Below, in pieces: positions 15,947 to 24,184 of a stretch of DNA of 36,626 nucleotides. Origin of the DNA: an uncultured Chloroflexota bacterium (GTDB taxonomy: Bacteria > Chloroflexota > Anaerolineae > Anaerolineales > UBA4823); assembly GCA_903871905.1 (NCBI GenBank), contig CAIQIV010000345.1, positions 1 through 36,626 on the forward strand, written 5' to 3'. The position numbers and the translations under genes were made by a program. The notes beneath the pieces are model-generated. The model did not search any database, was not told where the DNA came from, and saw only the letters and a program-made list of their open reading frames with translations. Every line of letters starts with the position of its first letter. Position 1 is the stretch's first letter.

Positions 15947-18517
15947 ATGGATATAATTCTGGATTCGAGTCTGCAGGAGTACTTTGGATTTGACAACTTT
16001 CGACCAGGGCAGGCAGAGGCTATTCAACATCTGCTTTCTGGACAGAATACCCTGGTAGTCATGCCGACCGGATCGGGAAAATCTCTGGTTTATCAATTTG
16101 CCGCTGTACACTTGCCAGGTATGACCCTGGTGGTCTCGCCGCTGGTCGCTCTGATGAAAGACCAAGTCAACGGGCTAGAACGGCGCGGGATACCGGCGGC
16201 ATTTATCAACAGCTCCCTGACTGGGATTGAGCAGAGGCAGCGCTTGCAGGAACTGGCGGAGGGGAAATATCGCCTGGTTTATGTCGCGCCGGAACGATTG
16301 CGGAGCGCACCATTTCAAGAAGCCTTGAAACGGCAAAAAGTCAGCTTGCTGGCAGTTGATGAGGCGCACTGTATTTCGGAATGGGGGCATGATTTCCGGC
16401 CAGATTATCTTCACATTTCAAGGTTTCGGAAGCTGGTGGGCTGTCCTCTAACGGCTGCATTGACAGCAACTGCCACGCCGCGTGTGCAAGACGATATTAT
16501 CAATCTGCTGGATCTGGGGTCCTGCAAGCGGATTGTGACGGGATTTAACCGACCAAACCTGACGTTTATGGTGCAAGCTGTGGATACTCTCCACGACCGC
16601 TTTGATGCTCTGCAGAGACTTCTTGCTCACGTAAATGATGGGGCCGTGATTATCTATGTGGGGACGCGCCGAGATGCTGAAGGAGTTGCGGAATTCATCC
16701 AGGATGTGATGGGAATAAAGGCGCAATTCTATCATGCTGGTTTGCCTCCTGGCATCCGCTCACGAATTCAAGATGCCTTCATGTCTGGTGATCTCTTGAT
16801 CATTGTTGCCACCAATGCCTTTGGAATGGGCATAGACCGCCCGGATGTAAGAATGGTCGTGCACTATTCCCTGCCTGGCTCATTAGAAGCATATTACCAG
16901 GAGGCGGGACGGGCTGGCAGGGATGATCTCCCTGCCAATGCTGTGCTGCTTTATTCACCAAAGGACCGTGCTCTGCAGGAATGGTTTGTAGAAAACAGTA
17001 TGGTAACCTTGGAAGACCTATCCAAACTGTATCATGCTTCAAGCCTAGCTGATGGTAGGCGCGTCACCATCACCATGGATGGACTATCGATTGAGACGGG
17101 TCTTCCGGAAGTGAAAATCCGCCTGGGGCTGGCAGAACTGGAGCGCGCTGGAGCTATCGCTCACCTGGGAAATGATGGAATGACAGTATGCTTGGAGCGG
17201 CGTGACTGGAATGAACGAGAAATTCGGTCATCTCTGGGCAGGATCAAGATGCACCAACAATACCGCCGAACTCAACTTAAGCAGATGATAGATTATGCTG
17301 AGAGCAATGCCTGCCGACGGGAGATCATCCTTAAGCATTTTGGCGATACTGGCCTGGCAGAAGCTGAGATATGTTGTGATAACTGCCAGACGCGCAGGGT
17401 GGTGCCAGCCTCAGGCACGGGGACTGGCGACCTGAGCGATGCAGAGCGAATCGCCCTGGCGATCCTGGATGCCGTTCGCCGATTCCAAAATGAATTAGGA
17501 CGGGAGAAAATTGCCCAGATTCTCTACGGTTCGAAGGCAAAGGAAATTCAGCATTTTGGCTATAATACGAACATCTATTATTCCCGGTTGGCTGGGTTTT
17601 CTGTGAGCGAAATCAAGCAAATGATCGATCAACTGCTGGGGATGGGGTATCTGAAAGTAGTTGGTGGGGAATACCCGGTTATCCGCATTACACCTCAAGG
17701 CGAAGCAGTGGTTCAGAATAAATCTCAAATTCCTCTCTGCTTGCCGCGTCAGGTTGATCGCCGGGAAATGGAACGCAAGAAAGCTGAACGGCAAGCCGGT
17801 GGGACATTGGAGTGCACCGAACAGCTGTTGTCTGATGGTATGAGTGTGGAGCAGGTTGCACACCAACGAGGATTAGCTGTTGGAACGATTTACAGCCATG
17901 CAGCTCGGTTGATCGCTTCTGGTCGGATCTCGGTGACCCAGGTAATCCCTGATGCAGTAATAACACTAGTTGAGACAGCCATTCGGCAGGTGGGGAGCGT
18001 AGAATATCCCACACCGATAAAAGCTGTCCTCCCAGACAATATAGAATATGGTGTGATCCGTTGCGTGATAGAAGGATGGAAACGGCATTCAGAAAATGTT
18101 TGTGGACAACTTCAAGGGTGTCCAGCAAAGGTAACCCCTGGGAGAAAAGCGATCCAACTAATTTTTTCCCTTGGAGAATCAAGATCACCATCGGCAGTAC
18201 CCGAATTGGTTGGGTGTCTCTGTAGCGACGACGGAAATGTTCGCCGCCTGGCAGCTTCTGCATTGGGTAAAATCGCTCACTGTAGTGCTGTAGCGCCACT
18301 CATGATGCTGCTGGAGCAGGAGGAGAAACCGCAGGTACGCCAGTATGCAGTTAAAGCCCTGGGTCTTATCGGTGATGAGAGAGCGAGGTCTCTTTTGGAG
18401 GCAGTTGCATCCAATGAAGGTGAAAAGGATTATACACGGGAGTCCGCGCGAATTGCTTTGTTGAATCTCTCCGCCTCCAGGCAACCCTTATCTCGCGTAA
18501 CAAATGGGGAGGATTGA
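15947..18517 (+). CDS. recQ: ATP-dependent DNA helicase RecQ with C-terminal HEAT repeats
   Basis: CAGGAGG at 15936-15942 supports ATG 15947 rather than the TTG three bases upstream, giving 856 residues. Domains in order: DEAD/DEAH helicase core with Walker A MPTGSGKS (about 39-46) and DEAHCISEWGHDFRP; second helicase lobe with TNAFGMGIDRPDVR and QEAGRAGRDDLP; the RecQ zinc site with Cys in NACRREI and CCDNCQ; an RQC winged helix; a helix-turn-helix_40-type segment (GMSVEQVAHQRGLAVGTIYSH) where many RecQ proteins have HRDC; and finally about 110 residues of HEAT-like repeats (SPSAVPELVGCL, VRRLAASALGKI, VRQYAVKALGLIGD). RecQ unwinds DNA 3' to 5' in repair. The HEAT tail is unusual and makes the protein longer than the usual 600-700 residues. 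Confidence 0.93.
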   Translation: MDIILDSSLQEYFGFDNFRPGQAEAIQHLLSGQNTLVVMPTGSGKSLVYQFAAVHLPGMTLVVSPLVALMKDQVNGLERRGIPAAFINSSLTGIEQRQRLQELAEGKYRLVYVAPERLRSAPFQEALKRQKVSLLAVDEAHCISEWGHDFRPDYLHISRFRKLVGCPLTAALTATATPRVQDDIINLLDLGSCKRIVTGFNRPNLTFMVQAVDTLHDRFDALQRLLAHVNDGAVIIYVGTRRDAEGVAEFIQDVMGIKAQFYHAGLPPGIRSRIQDAFMSGDLLIIVATNAFGMGIDRPDVRMVVHYSLPGSLEAYYQEAGRAGRDDLPANAVLLYSPKDRALQEWFVENSMVTLEDLSKLYHASSLADGRRVTITMDGLSIETGLPEVKIRLGLAELERAGAIAHLGNDGMTVCLERRDWNEREIRSSLGRIKMHQQYRRTQLKQMIDYAESNACRREIILKHFGDTGLAEAEICCDNCQTRRVVPASGTGTGDLSDAERIALAILDAVRRFQNELGREKIAQILYGSKAKEIQHFGYNTNIYYSRLAGFSVSEIKQMIDQLLGMGYLKVVGGEYPVIRITPQGEAVVQNKSQIPLCLPRQVDRREMERKKAERQAGGTLECTEQLLSDGMSVEQVAHQRGLAVGTIYSHAARLIASGRISVTQVIPDAVITLVETAIRQVGSVEYPTPIKAVLPDNIEYGVIRCVIEGWKRHSENVCGQLQGCPAKVTPGRKAIQLIFSLGESRSPSAVPELVGCLCSDDGNVRRLAASALGKIAHCSAVAPLMMLLEQEEKPQVRQYAVKALGLIGDERARSLLEAVASNEGEKDYTRESARIALLNLSASRQPLSRVTNGED

Positions 18518-18724
18518 AGCCCTGTTCTCCTAACGCCAGAGGGGAATCGCATACTGCTGCAAAGAGGTGGGCTTGCCTTTCCCCATCCTTTTCCCGAGAG
18601 TTACACTCAACTGCCGGCTTGGCTGAAAGAACAAACCCCCTCAGTCAGGCCAGCAGTGACGCAGCTTAACCTCTTCTAGGCAAGGATGCCCGGTGCTCCG
18701 AAAGTTCCGGATAAGCTAGACAAG

Positions 18725-19609
18725 TTAAGCGCTGAATGCCTCACGCGCCATATTTGTATCGATGAAAGGGCCGGCATTCCCGGTCACGGCATAGTTGTAC
18801 AGGGAGGCCTGGAAAATACCGTTGACGGCGCCATTGAGCACGCTGACCAGGACAAAACCAAATATCAGCAGGATAAAACCGAGGATGGTCAAAGGGAGCA
18901 GCTCAAGGAGCATTCCGGCAAGCATGATGGCGCCGGTAATTAAAATGACCGCCAGGTAAGCCAGGCAAGAAATTCCGCCGACTGCAACGCTGCCCAAAAC
19001 GCTTTCGCCCCAGGTCTGTTTGAACAGTGCCAGGCTGCGCTTGAGGCTGTCAAGAATGTTAACGTCCTCGGCAACAATAATCGGTATAGCAAAAAAGACC
19101 GCCAGTTCCCATGCACCCTGGATCAACCCCCCGATGATAGCAGTGAATAGCATAACCAGGAAATTTTTAGAGCGGCGGCCGGACGAAGTAATAACCTTTG
19201 CCAGCACGCCTACTGTGGCAGAGATCAGGGCATAGACCAGGATCTTTCCCAGGCGTGTCCTGGCAATGGCTATCCCATCGCTTACCGTTGCCGGCTCGCC
19301 GCGAATGATCTTCATGGTAGCACCGACCAGGGCGGTATTGGAAAAGATGACCACAAAATAGGCAGCCAGGTAATAAATAAACAAGACCACCAGAGCTACC
19401 ACCCATTGGATGAGGGAAGCATCACTATTGGTATCTGTTGCCCGGATGATAGGCCAGACCAGAAAGGCTTCCGGGATGATGAAGAGAACAGTGACAATAA
19501 TCATGCCAATCATGGAGATGACGGGAAACATGATTAGCTGTTTGTTTTGGAGTAAAGCGTTCCAACTTTGTTGGGAGAGTTCAAATGCGTTGTTGATCTT
19601 GCCAGCCAT
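18725..19609 (-). CDS. Multi-pass membrane protein, DUF6159-like
   Basis: The 294-residue protein opens with INNAFELSQQSWNALLQNKQLIMFP, a short amphipathic start typical of DUF6159-type proteins ('W-L...dKel-lFP'). It has about six hydrophobic spans, including segments around residues 28-55, 70-100, 120-140, 150-180, 205-235 and 240-270. No catalytic motif is visible. Function is unknown; it is an integral membrane protein of the cytoplasmic membrane. GAGGT seven bases before ATG supports the start. It is convergent with recQ and divergent from the RNA-binding protein gene. Confidence 0.75.
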   Translation of the reverse strand: MAGKINNAFELSQQSWNALLQNKQLIMFPVISMIGMIIVTVLFIIPEAFLVWPIIRATDTNSDASLIQWVVALVVLFIYYLAAYFVVIFSNTALVGATMKIIRGEPATVSDGIAIARTRLGKILVYALISATVGVLAKVITSSGRRSKNFLVMLFTAIIGGLIQGAWELAVFFAIPIIVAEDVNILDSLKRSLALFKQTWGESVLGSVAVGGISCLAYLAVILITGAIMLAGMLLELLPLTILGFILLIFGFVLVSVLNGAVNGIFQASLYNYAVTGNAGPFIDTNMAREAFSA

Positions 19610-19833
19610 TTTGATTACCTCAATTCGGAATTTTGCTCAAGTAAAAGCTCTCTGCTTTTTATAAGCTAATGGAAATATTATCTGCCATATTTTACAACGG
19701 ATCGCCAGCAATGCAAATATAACGATGCTGCTGTGTTTCGTTGCAAATTATAATGAATTTGGATACCTGTGTGTCCGAAAGCCAATAAATGAGCAAATAT
19801 TCACCTATTCAGTCGGTAAAATTCGGTAGAATG

Positions 19834-19842
19834 TGGTATATT
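19834..19842 (+). promoter_or_regulatory. Extended -10 promoter candidate for the RRM gene
   Basis: TGGTATATT matches the extended -10 form TGn-TATAAT with one change. It would start a transcript near 19850, giving a leader of about 150 bases that includes the terminator-like hairpin. No good -35 is seen. Confidence 0.45.
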
Positions 19843-19883
19843 TTAAAGAGCATTGATCCCGGATTCGCGATTGAGCAAATTAG

Positions 19884-19912
19884 CCGCCATTCTGTATCGA
19901 ATGGCGGTTCTT
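19884..19912 (+). terminator. Terminator-like hairpin in the leader of the RRM gene
   Basis: CCGCCATTC and GAATGGCGG form a perfect 9-bp stem around the loop TGTATC, followed at once by TTCTTTT. This has the form of an intrinsic terminator but sits upstream of the RNA-binding protein gene and downstream of its candidate promoter, so it may act as an attenuator. Confidence 0.7.
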
Positions 19913-19999
19913 TTATTACAGCTTATCCTGGAAGAACCCTCAACGACCGTCCGCCTGCAGGGAAAGCAGTGATGGTTGACTAATCTCAAAGGATTGATT

Positions 20000-20287
20000 A
20001 TGGAAGCGAAGTTATATGTTGGAAACCTGTCTTACGACACGACCGAGGATGGTCTGCGGCAGGCATTTACAAAAGCAGGGACAGTAGTCACTGTGGATAT
20101 TATCAAGGACCGTGATACAGGCCGGATGAAGGGTTTTGCCTTTGTCACCATGAGCACTGAGCAAGAAGCGCAAACAGCTATTAAGCTTTTCAATGAAAAA
20201 GAGCTGGATAGCAGGACAATTAAAGTCAACATAGCCAAGCCACGTGAAGAGCGACCGTATCGAAGTTCTTACGGCAGCCGGCGATAA
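20000..20287 (+). CDS. RRM-domain RNA-binding protein
   Basis: The start is ATG 20000 behind AAAGGA, not the upstream start in the ORF track, giving 95 residues. It is a single RNA recognition motif: RNP2 is KLYVGNLSY and RNP1 is KGFAFVTM, with the aromatic residues needed for RNA stacking. A short basic, Arg/Ser/Tyr-rich tail (EERPYRSSYGSRR) follows, as in cyanobacterial and other bacterial Rbp proteins. Such proteins bind single-stranded RNA and are often cold-induced. The gene is monocistronic between a leader hairpin and a strong terminator, which supports tight individual control, possibly autoregulation. Confidence 0.93.
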   Translation: MEAKLYVGNLSYDTTEDGLRQAFTKAGTVVTVDIIKDRDTGRMKGFAFVTMSTEQEAQTAIKLFNEKELDSRTIKVNIAKPREERPYRSSYGSRR

Positions 20288-20305
20288 AACCCGTATCGTC
20301 AGGAT

Positions 20306-20346
20306 CCTCAAGCCAGTGAAACTTGTTCTGCTGGCTTGAGGGGATT
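20306..20346 (+). terminator. Intrinsic terminator after the RRM gene
   Basis: CCTCAAGCCAG and CTGGCTTGAGG form an 11-bp stem with a 14-base loop starting 18 bases after the stop codon, followed by GGATTTT. It separates the RRM gene from the CarD-type gene. Confidence 0.8.
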
Positions 20347-20375
20347 TTCATTGATCTACAGGAAGGGTGTGTAGG

Positions 20376-20852
20376 ATGAATTATAAAGTTGGAGACACCG
20401 TTGTGCATTGGAGTTATGGCTTGGGGGAGATCACGAATGTTGAGGAAAAGGTCATTCATGGACGGCTCAAGCAGTGCTACGTCGTACGCGCCTCGAAAAT
20501 GACTATATGGATTCCTATTGACGATTCACAACAACATACATTACGCACACCTGTATCGCCAGATGAATTTACTGGCTTGTTTGATATCCTATCCGGCCCA
20601 GCCCAAAGCTTACCGCAAGATCGGGGGCTGCGTAGGGACTTCTTAATGTCCCAATTGCAAGATGGTCAATTGGAATCGATATGCAAGGTTGTGCGAGACC
20701 TGACAAACCTTAAGCGGAAGAGTAAGTTGAATGACCAGGAAAAAACAATTCTGGAACGTGCAAGCAATTCTCTACTGACTGAGTGGATCTTTTCCCTCAA
20801 AGTGCCACTTAACCAGGCTCAATTGGCAATGACCCGGCTGTTGGAAGGGTAA
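20376..20852 (+). CDS. CarD/TRCF RNA-polymerase-interacting-domain regulator
   Basis: ATG 20376 is preferred over the GTG in the ORF track because GGAAGG lies nine bases upstream; length 158 residues. The N-terminal Tudor-like domain reads YKVGDTVVHWSYGLGEITNVEEK, the standard CarD_CdnL_TRCF opening (normally VGD-VVhp-yGvG-I). The C-terminal half, with RRDFLMSQLQDGQLESICKVVRDL and LTEWIFSLKVPLNQA, is the helical DNA-binding part. CarD proteins bind the RNA polymerase beta subunit and stabilise open promoter complexes. The gene is convergent with the serine dehydratase gene, with a 17-base gap. Confidence 0.88.
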   Translation: MNYKVGDTVVHWSYGLGEITNVEEKVIHGRLKQCYVVRASKMTIWIPIDDSQQHTLRTPVSPDEFTGLFDILSGPAQSLPQDRGLRRDFLMSQLQDGQLESICKVVRDLTNLKRKSKLNDQEKTILERASNSLLTEWIFSLKVPLNQAQLAMTRLLEG

Positions 20853-20869
20853 GTGTTTTCTCCGGCGGT

Positions 20870-22546
20870 TCAGATCAGATTACCTGGCGGCCTATCAATC
20901 CCCTCTCTATCGGTCTGTTCTTGCCAGGTGTGGTATATTTCTGCCTGGCGCAAGGCGGCAGGTGCTATGGCTGCCCCTCCCATGGAGGTACATAGAAGCT
21001 CGGATGGCAGCAGCCGGCCAACCTGATCGAGTACATCGATAGCTTCATGCAGCGGAAGGACCGCGCTGCGCCCGGCCAGCGCCAGGTCGGCGAAGACACT
21101 GGCCATACAAGTGGTAGTAATAATGCGGCTACGGCAGGGTTGGCCAAACCCGCCCGGGATCGGGTCACAAGGTACGCCGGTCACTGCCTGAAGCAGCAGG
21201 GAGGCGGCGTTCTCCACTTCCTGCGGCGTTCCGCCAGCCATCTCCGTGATAGCCGCAGCGGACATTGCGCCGCAGATTCCCGTTTCTCCACCGCAACCAA
21301 TCCTTTCGCCGGTAGGTTCGGTGCGGCTGAAGGCGATAACGCCGATTGCAGCCGCGATGAACAGGCCTCGCAGCAGATCATCATCCGAAAACCCTCGAGC
21401 TTCCTTCACTGCCCACAAGGCAGCATGCACATAGCCGCCACCGCTTCCCATAGGCCCAGCCACGACCTCGATACCTGGGATGCCAGCGCCGGCGCCATAC
21501 GCCCATTTGATCGTCTGCGCCGTCAGGTCGCTGGATATGCGACGAGGTGAGGCCAGGTGGGCAGCCCATTCTCCAGCCATATCTGGTTTAAATGGGCTGA
21601 TGGCTGCCTGGGCTATCTTCTCATAAGGGGCATGGGTGGAGCGATACATTGTACGCTCAATACTGTGCATCATTTCCAGTACCTGTTCTCTGTTCCAGCC
21701 TGAAGCATCCATTTCATACTGCACGGCTGTTTCCCACAGCGAGATGCCACGCTGCTCCGCAACTTCGCGCCAGCGGGACATGGTGTCGAAAAGCTGGGGC
21801 TTGCGCTCGGGGCGAGTGAGCACGGGTAGCACCGGTCTGATCATGGCTATCTGGTGCTCAGGAAAAGCTGCCCGAACCAGTTCCATATCTGGCGGATCAG
21901 CGGTGAGAAAATAGCTCATGCAGCCCAGCCCTTTGGCTCGGCTGTGGCCTTTCACTACTAGGCTGGGCAGTGTTAGTGAAAAACCGTCCTGCTGCCCGTC
22001 ATCCAACAATTCCTGTGGGTCGAAAATCAGTAACAGGTAAGCATCGCCTTTATATCGCAACGGGTAGCCATCAATTGTTTGGGTTTCGACCATCCCGCCG
22101 CCAATAGAATCGCCTACCAGCGAGACGCGGCGACCACTCTCACCCGTCAAGATGAACTTAACCGCGTTGGGATGCGTGCTTTCCTTCATTTCACCGAAAT
22201 GATAGCTGAATTCAACACCCAACTGGTGGGCGATGGTTTTGGCCTGGTATAGCCTCCGGTCATCTGGTAAAAAACCTAACCCCCCAGCCAGCATGGCGCT
22301 GTCCTCCGCCATCAGACCGAAAGTATGCGAGAATGAGCTGCTGCGGTCCAACAACACTTCCACCCGGCACGGAGCTTCGCCCAGCAGCGTAGATGCCAGG
22401 TAGCCCAGGCGGCAAGGGCCGGCGGTGTGTGAACTCGATCCCGGCTGCATCACCGGGCCAAAAACATCATTGAAGAATTCAGGATACAGGCTGCTATACA
22501 TAGATAAGCATTGGCGGCGGTAGGGTGATATTGTTCTGGTTTGCAA
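20870..22546 (-). CDS. Iron-sulfur L-serine dehydratase, beta and alpha domains in one chain
   Basis: The 558-residue protein joins the two halves of the Fe-S dehydratase. The N-terminal beta domain has GSSSHTAGPCRLGY and a later ACT-like part. The alpha domain has GPMGSGGGYVHAAL and the cluster cysteines in IGCGGETGICG (Cys418, Cys425) and GVPCDPIPGGFGQPC (Cys460, Cys471). The enzyme deaminates L-serine (or a close relative) to pyruvate and ammonia. The listed TTG start has only a weak ribosome site; ATG at 22501 (MYSSLYPEFF) is a reasonable alternative. It follows the TetR gene by 21 bases and is the last of the leftward series that begins with the MtmB-like gene, so it may process an amino acid released by demethylation. 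Confidence 0.88.
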   Translation of the reverse strand: MQTRTISPYRRQCLSMYSSLYPEFFNDVFGPVMQPGSSSHTAGPCRLGYLASTLLGEAPCRVEVLLDRSSSFSHTFGLMAEDSAMLAGGLGFLPDDRRLYQAKTIAHQLGVEFSYHFGEMKESTHPNAVKFILTGESGRRVSLVGDSIGGGMVETQTIDGYPLRYKGDAYLLLIFDPQELLDDGQQDGFSLTLPSLVVKGHSRAKGLGCMSYFLTADPPDMELVRAAFPEHQIAMIRPVLPVLTRPERKPQLFDTMSRWREVAEQRGISLWETAVQYEMDASGWNREQVLEMMHSIERTMYRSTHAPYEKIAQAAISPFKPDMAGEWAAHLASPRRISSDLTAQTIKWAYGAGAGIPGIEVVAGPMGSGGGYVHAALWAVKEARGFSDDDLLRGLFIAAAIGVIAFSRTEPTGERIGCGGETGICGAMSAAAITEMAGGTPQEVENAASLLLQAVTGVPCDPIPGGFGQPCRSRIITTTCMASVFADLALAGRSAVLPLHEAIDVLDQVGRLLPSELLCTSMGGAAIAPAALRQAEIYHTWQEQTDREGIDRPPGNLI

Positions 22547-22567
22547 TCAGCGCTTTCAATTTTACTC

Positions 22568-23158
22568 TTAATCTAGAGTGAGCATCGCGAGAATCATCTT
22601 ATAAGCTGTATTGAAATAGTCCTGCAAATCGATAGCTGTCTCATCCATCCGGTACTGCAGCGAGGCGCCGTCCATGATGGATGCCAGCAATGCAGGGATC
22701 AGGCTGGCCTGGATTCCCGAGAACTCGCCCTCCTGAATACCCTGGTCAATGACTCCCTTCACATCCTGGCGCCACTTCTGGTACATGCCGCTGATTTTGC
22801 GGCGGATTTCCTCGTCTGCGGTTCCCTGGACCCAGAAATCGAAAAAGATGACCACTTCCTTCTGGCGCTGGATTAACTGGATCTGCTGCTCAAAGAAATA
22901 ACACAGCTTATCTCGGGGAGGGATGGTCTGATCCTCCAGGATTGTCTTGCGCTCATCGACGAAAATATCCAGCAAATGGTCGAGAAGGGAGCGGTACAAC
23001 TCGTCTTTTGTTGGGAAATAGTAATGGAGATTCCCCTGGCTCATGCCAGCATTGCGCGCCACCTGGCGCAGGCGGGCGCCGCTGATCTTGTCGGTAAAAA
23101 TGGTCTCGAGTGCAGCATCCAGGATGATGCTGCTGGGATCGCTTTTTTCTCGGCTCAT
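22568..23158 (-). CDS. TetR/AcrR-family transcriptional regulator
   Basis: The 196-residue protein has the N-terminal helix-turn-helix GARLRQVARNAGMSQGNLHYYFPTKDELY at about residues 23-53 and an all-helical ligand domain. The ligand domain (FFDFWVQGTADEEIRRKISGMY) closely resembles that of the other TetR protein at 30466, so the two are paralogues. It sits between the ABC transporter and the serine dehydratase in the leftward series. A small CCGGA-CTAA-TCCGG inverted repeat just upstream of its start (23171-23184) may be an operator. Effector unknown; BetI-like regulators of this group often respond to small amines, but that link is only suggestive. Confidence 0.9.
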   Translation of the reverse strand: MSREKSDPSSIILDAALETIFTDKISGARLRQVARNAGMSQGNLHYYFPTKDELYRSLLDHLLDIFVDERKTILEDQTIPPRDKLCYFFEQQIQLIQRQKEVVIFFDFWVQGTADEEIRRKISGMYQKWRQDVKGVIDQGIQEGEFSGIQASLIPALLASIMDGASLQYRMDETAIDLQDYFNTAYKMILAMLTLD

Positions 23159-23239
23159 CTCATATCCTATCCGGACTAATCCGGGTAAATTCCACAGATG
23201 AAACCATCATACTCCAAGTAGTGGAAAGGAGCAACCCCA

Positions 23240-24184
23240 TCATTCTCGAGAATATGGTTTACCCAAAGCTTCTGGCGCCTGGGAGCGGGTGTGGCTCAGG
23301 ATTAAGGCCAGGATGGCGAAAAGGTATGGCAGAGCCAGGAAGATCTGGTAAGGCAGCTTGATGCCCAGGCCCTGCATCTGAAGCTGGAAGGCATCCAGGA
23401 AGGCAAATATTAACGCTGCCCACAAGATGCGCACCGGACTCCAATTCCCCGCAATCACCAGGACGATAGCCAGCCAGCCGCGTCCGGCAGAGATCTCTGG
23501 AACAAACACCCCTGCTGAGGCCAGAGTCAGGAAAGATCCGCCCAGGCCGCCCATCAGGCCGCCAAACAAGACAGAGAGGTATTGAATTCGCCCGACGCTG
23601 TACCCTTTCATATCTACTGCCTGTGGATTTTCCCCCAGGCAGCGCACCAGCAGACCATAACGGGTGCGGTACAGGAAGATCCAGATCAAAGGAACCAGGG
23701 CTAGGCCGATATAAGTCAGCAGATACTGGGCGAAGAGGATTTCTCCCAGGAAAGGGATGCGAGACAAGAGTGGAATTGGCAGTACATCGAAAATACGGGT
23801 GGTCGGGGTACTGGCGCTCCCAGAAGATCCATATGCCACGCGATACCAGTAAAAAGAGAGCCCTAGCGCCAGCAAGTTAAGAGCCAGCCCGGTAACGGTC
23901 TGATCCACTTTCAAGGTGACAGCCATAAAGGCCATAATGAGCGCCATGCCTGCACCAGCCAGCATGGCAGCCAGGGTCGCGAGAAAGAGTGAATCGGTCT
24001 GGTTTCCGACCATGAAACCAACGTAGGCGCCCATGAGCATCATGCCCTCGACGCCAAGGTTCATTACGCCAGACCTTTCAGTCACCAGTTCGCCCATGGC
24101 AGCGATCACGATAGGTGTGGCGATGCGGATAGTAGCCGCAAGGATGCTGATGATGATTGTCCATTGGAAAATATCTGTCAGCAT
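23240..24184 (-). CDS. BMP-type (nucleoside) ABC transporter permease 2
   Basis: The 314-residue integral membrane protein belongs to the branched-chain/BPD_transp_2 family in its nucleoside form (NupQ/YufQ-like). Recognisable phrases are MGELVTERSGVMNLGVEGMMLMGAYVGF, LAGAGMALIMAFMAVTLKVDQTVTGLALNLLALG and CLGENPQAVDMKGYSV. It has eight or more hydrophobic spans. Together with the adjacent permease, ATPase and BMP lipoprotein it forms a complete importer. It overlaps the upstream permease by seven bases. The family usually imports purine or pyrimidine nucleosides; a related solute is possible here. Confidence 0.92.
   Translation of the reverse strand: MLTDIFQWTIIISILAATIRIATPIVIAAMGELVTERSGVMNLGVEGMMLMGAYVGFMVGNQTDSLFLATLAAMLAGAGMALIMAFMAVTLKVDQTVTGLALNLLALGLSFYWYRVAYGSSGSASTPTTRIFDVLPIPLLSRIPFLGEILFAQYLLTYIGLALVPLIWIFLYRTRYGLLVRCLGENPQAVDMKGYSVGRIQYLSVLFGGLMGGLGGSFLTLASAGVFVPEISAGRGWLAIVLVIAGNWSPVRILWAALIFAFLDAFQLQMQGLGIKLPYQIFLALPYLFAILALILSHTRSQAPEALGKPYSRE

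Larger units (their letters stand above)
19610..19999. other. Divergent region and long leader before the RRM gene
   Basis: These 390 bases carry no convincing gene; the 64-codon ORF at 19789-19983 runs through a terminator-like hairpin and looks like chance. The region holds a TATAAT at 19749-19754, an extended -10 (TGGTATATT, -10 hexamer 19837-19842) and the hairpin at 19884-19910, which together look like a regulated leader for the RNA-binding protein. Confidence 0.6.

Noticed and set aside
18518-18724. Possible RNA gene between recQ and the membrane protein gene
   Set aside because: No tRNA cloverleaf, terminator or other structure could be recognised; the gap between the two convergent genes seems plain.
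19789-19983. 64-residue ORF upstream of the RRM gene
   Set aside because: Runs through the candidate promoter and the terminator hairpin; no family resemblance.
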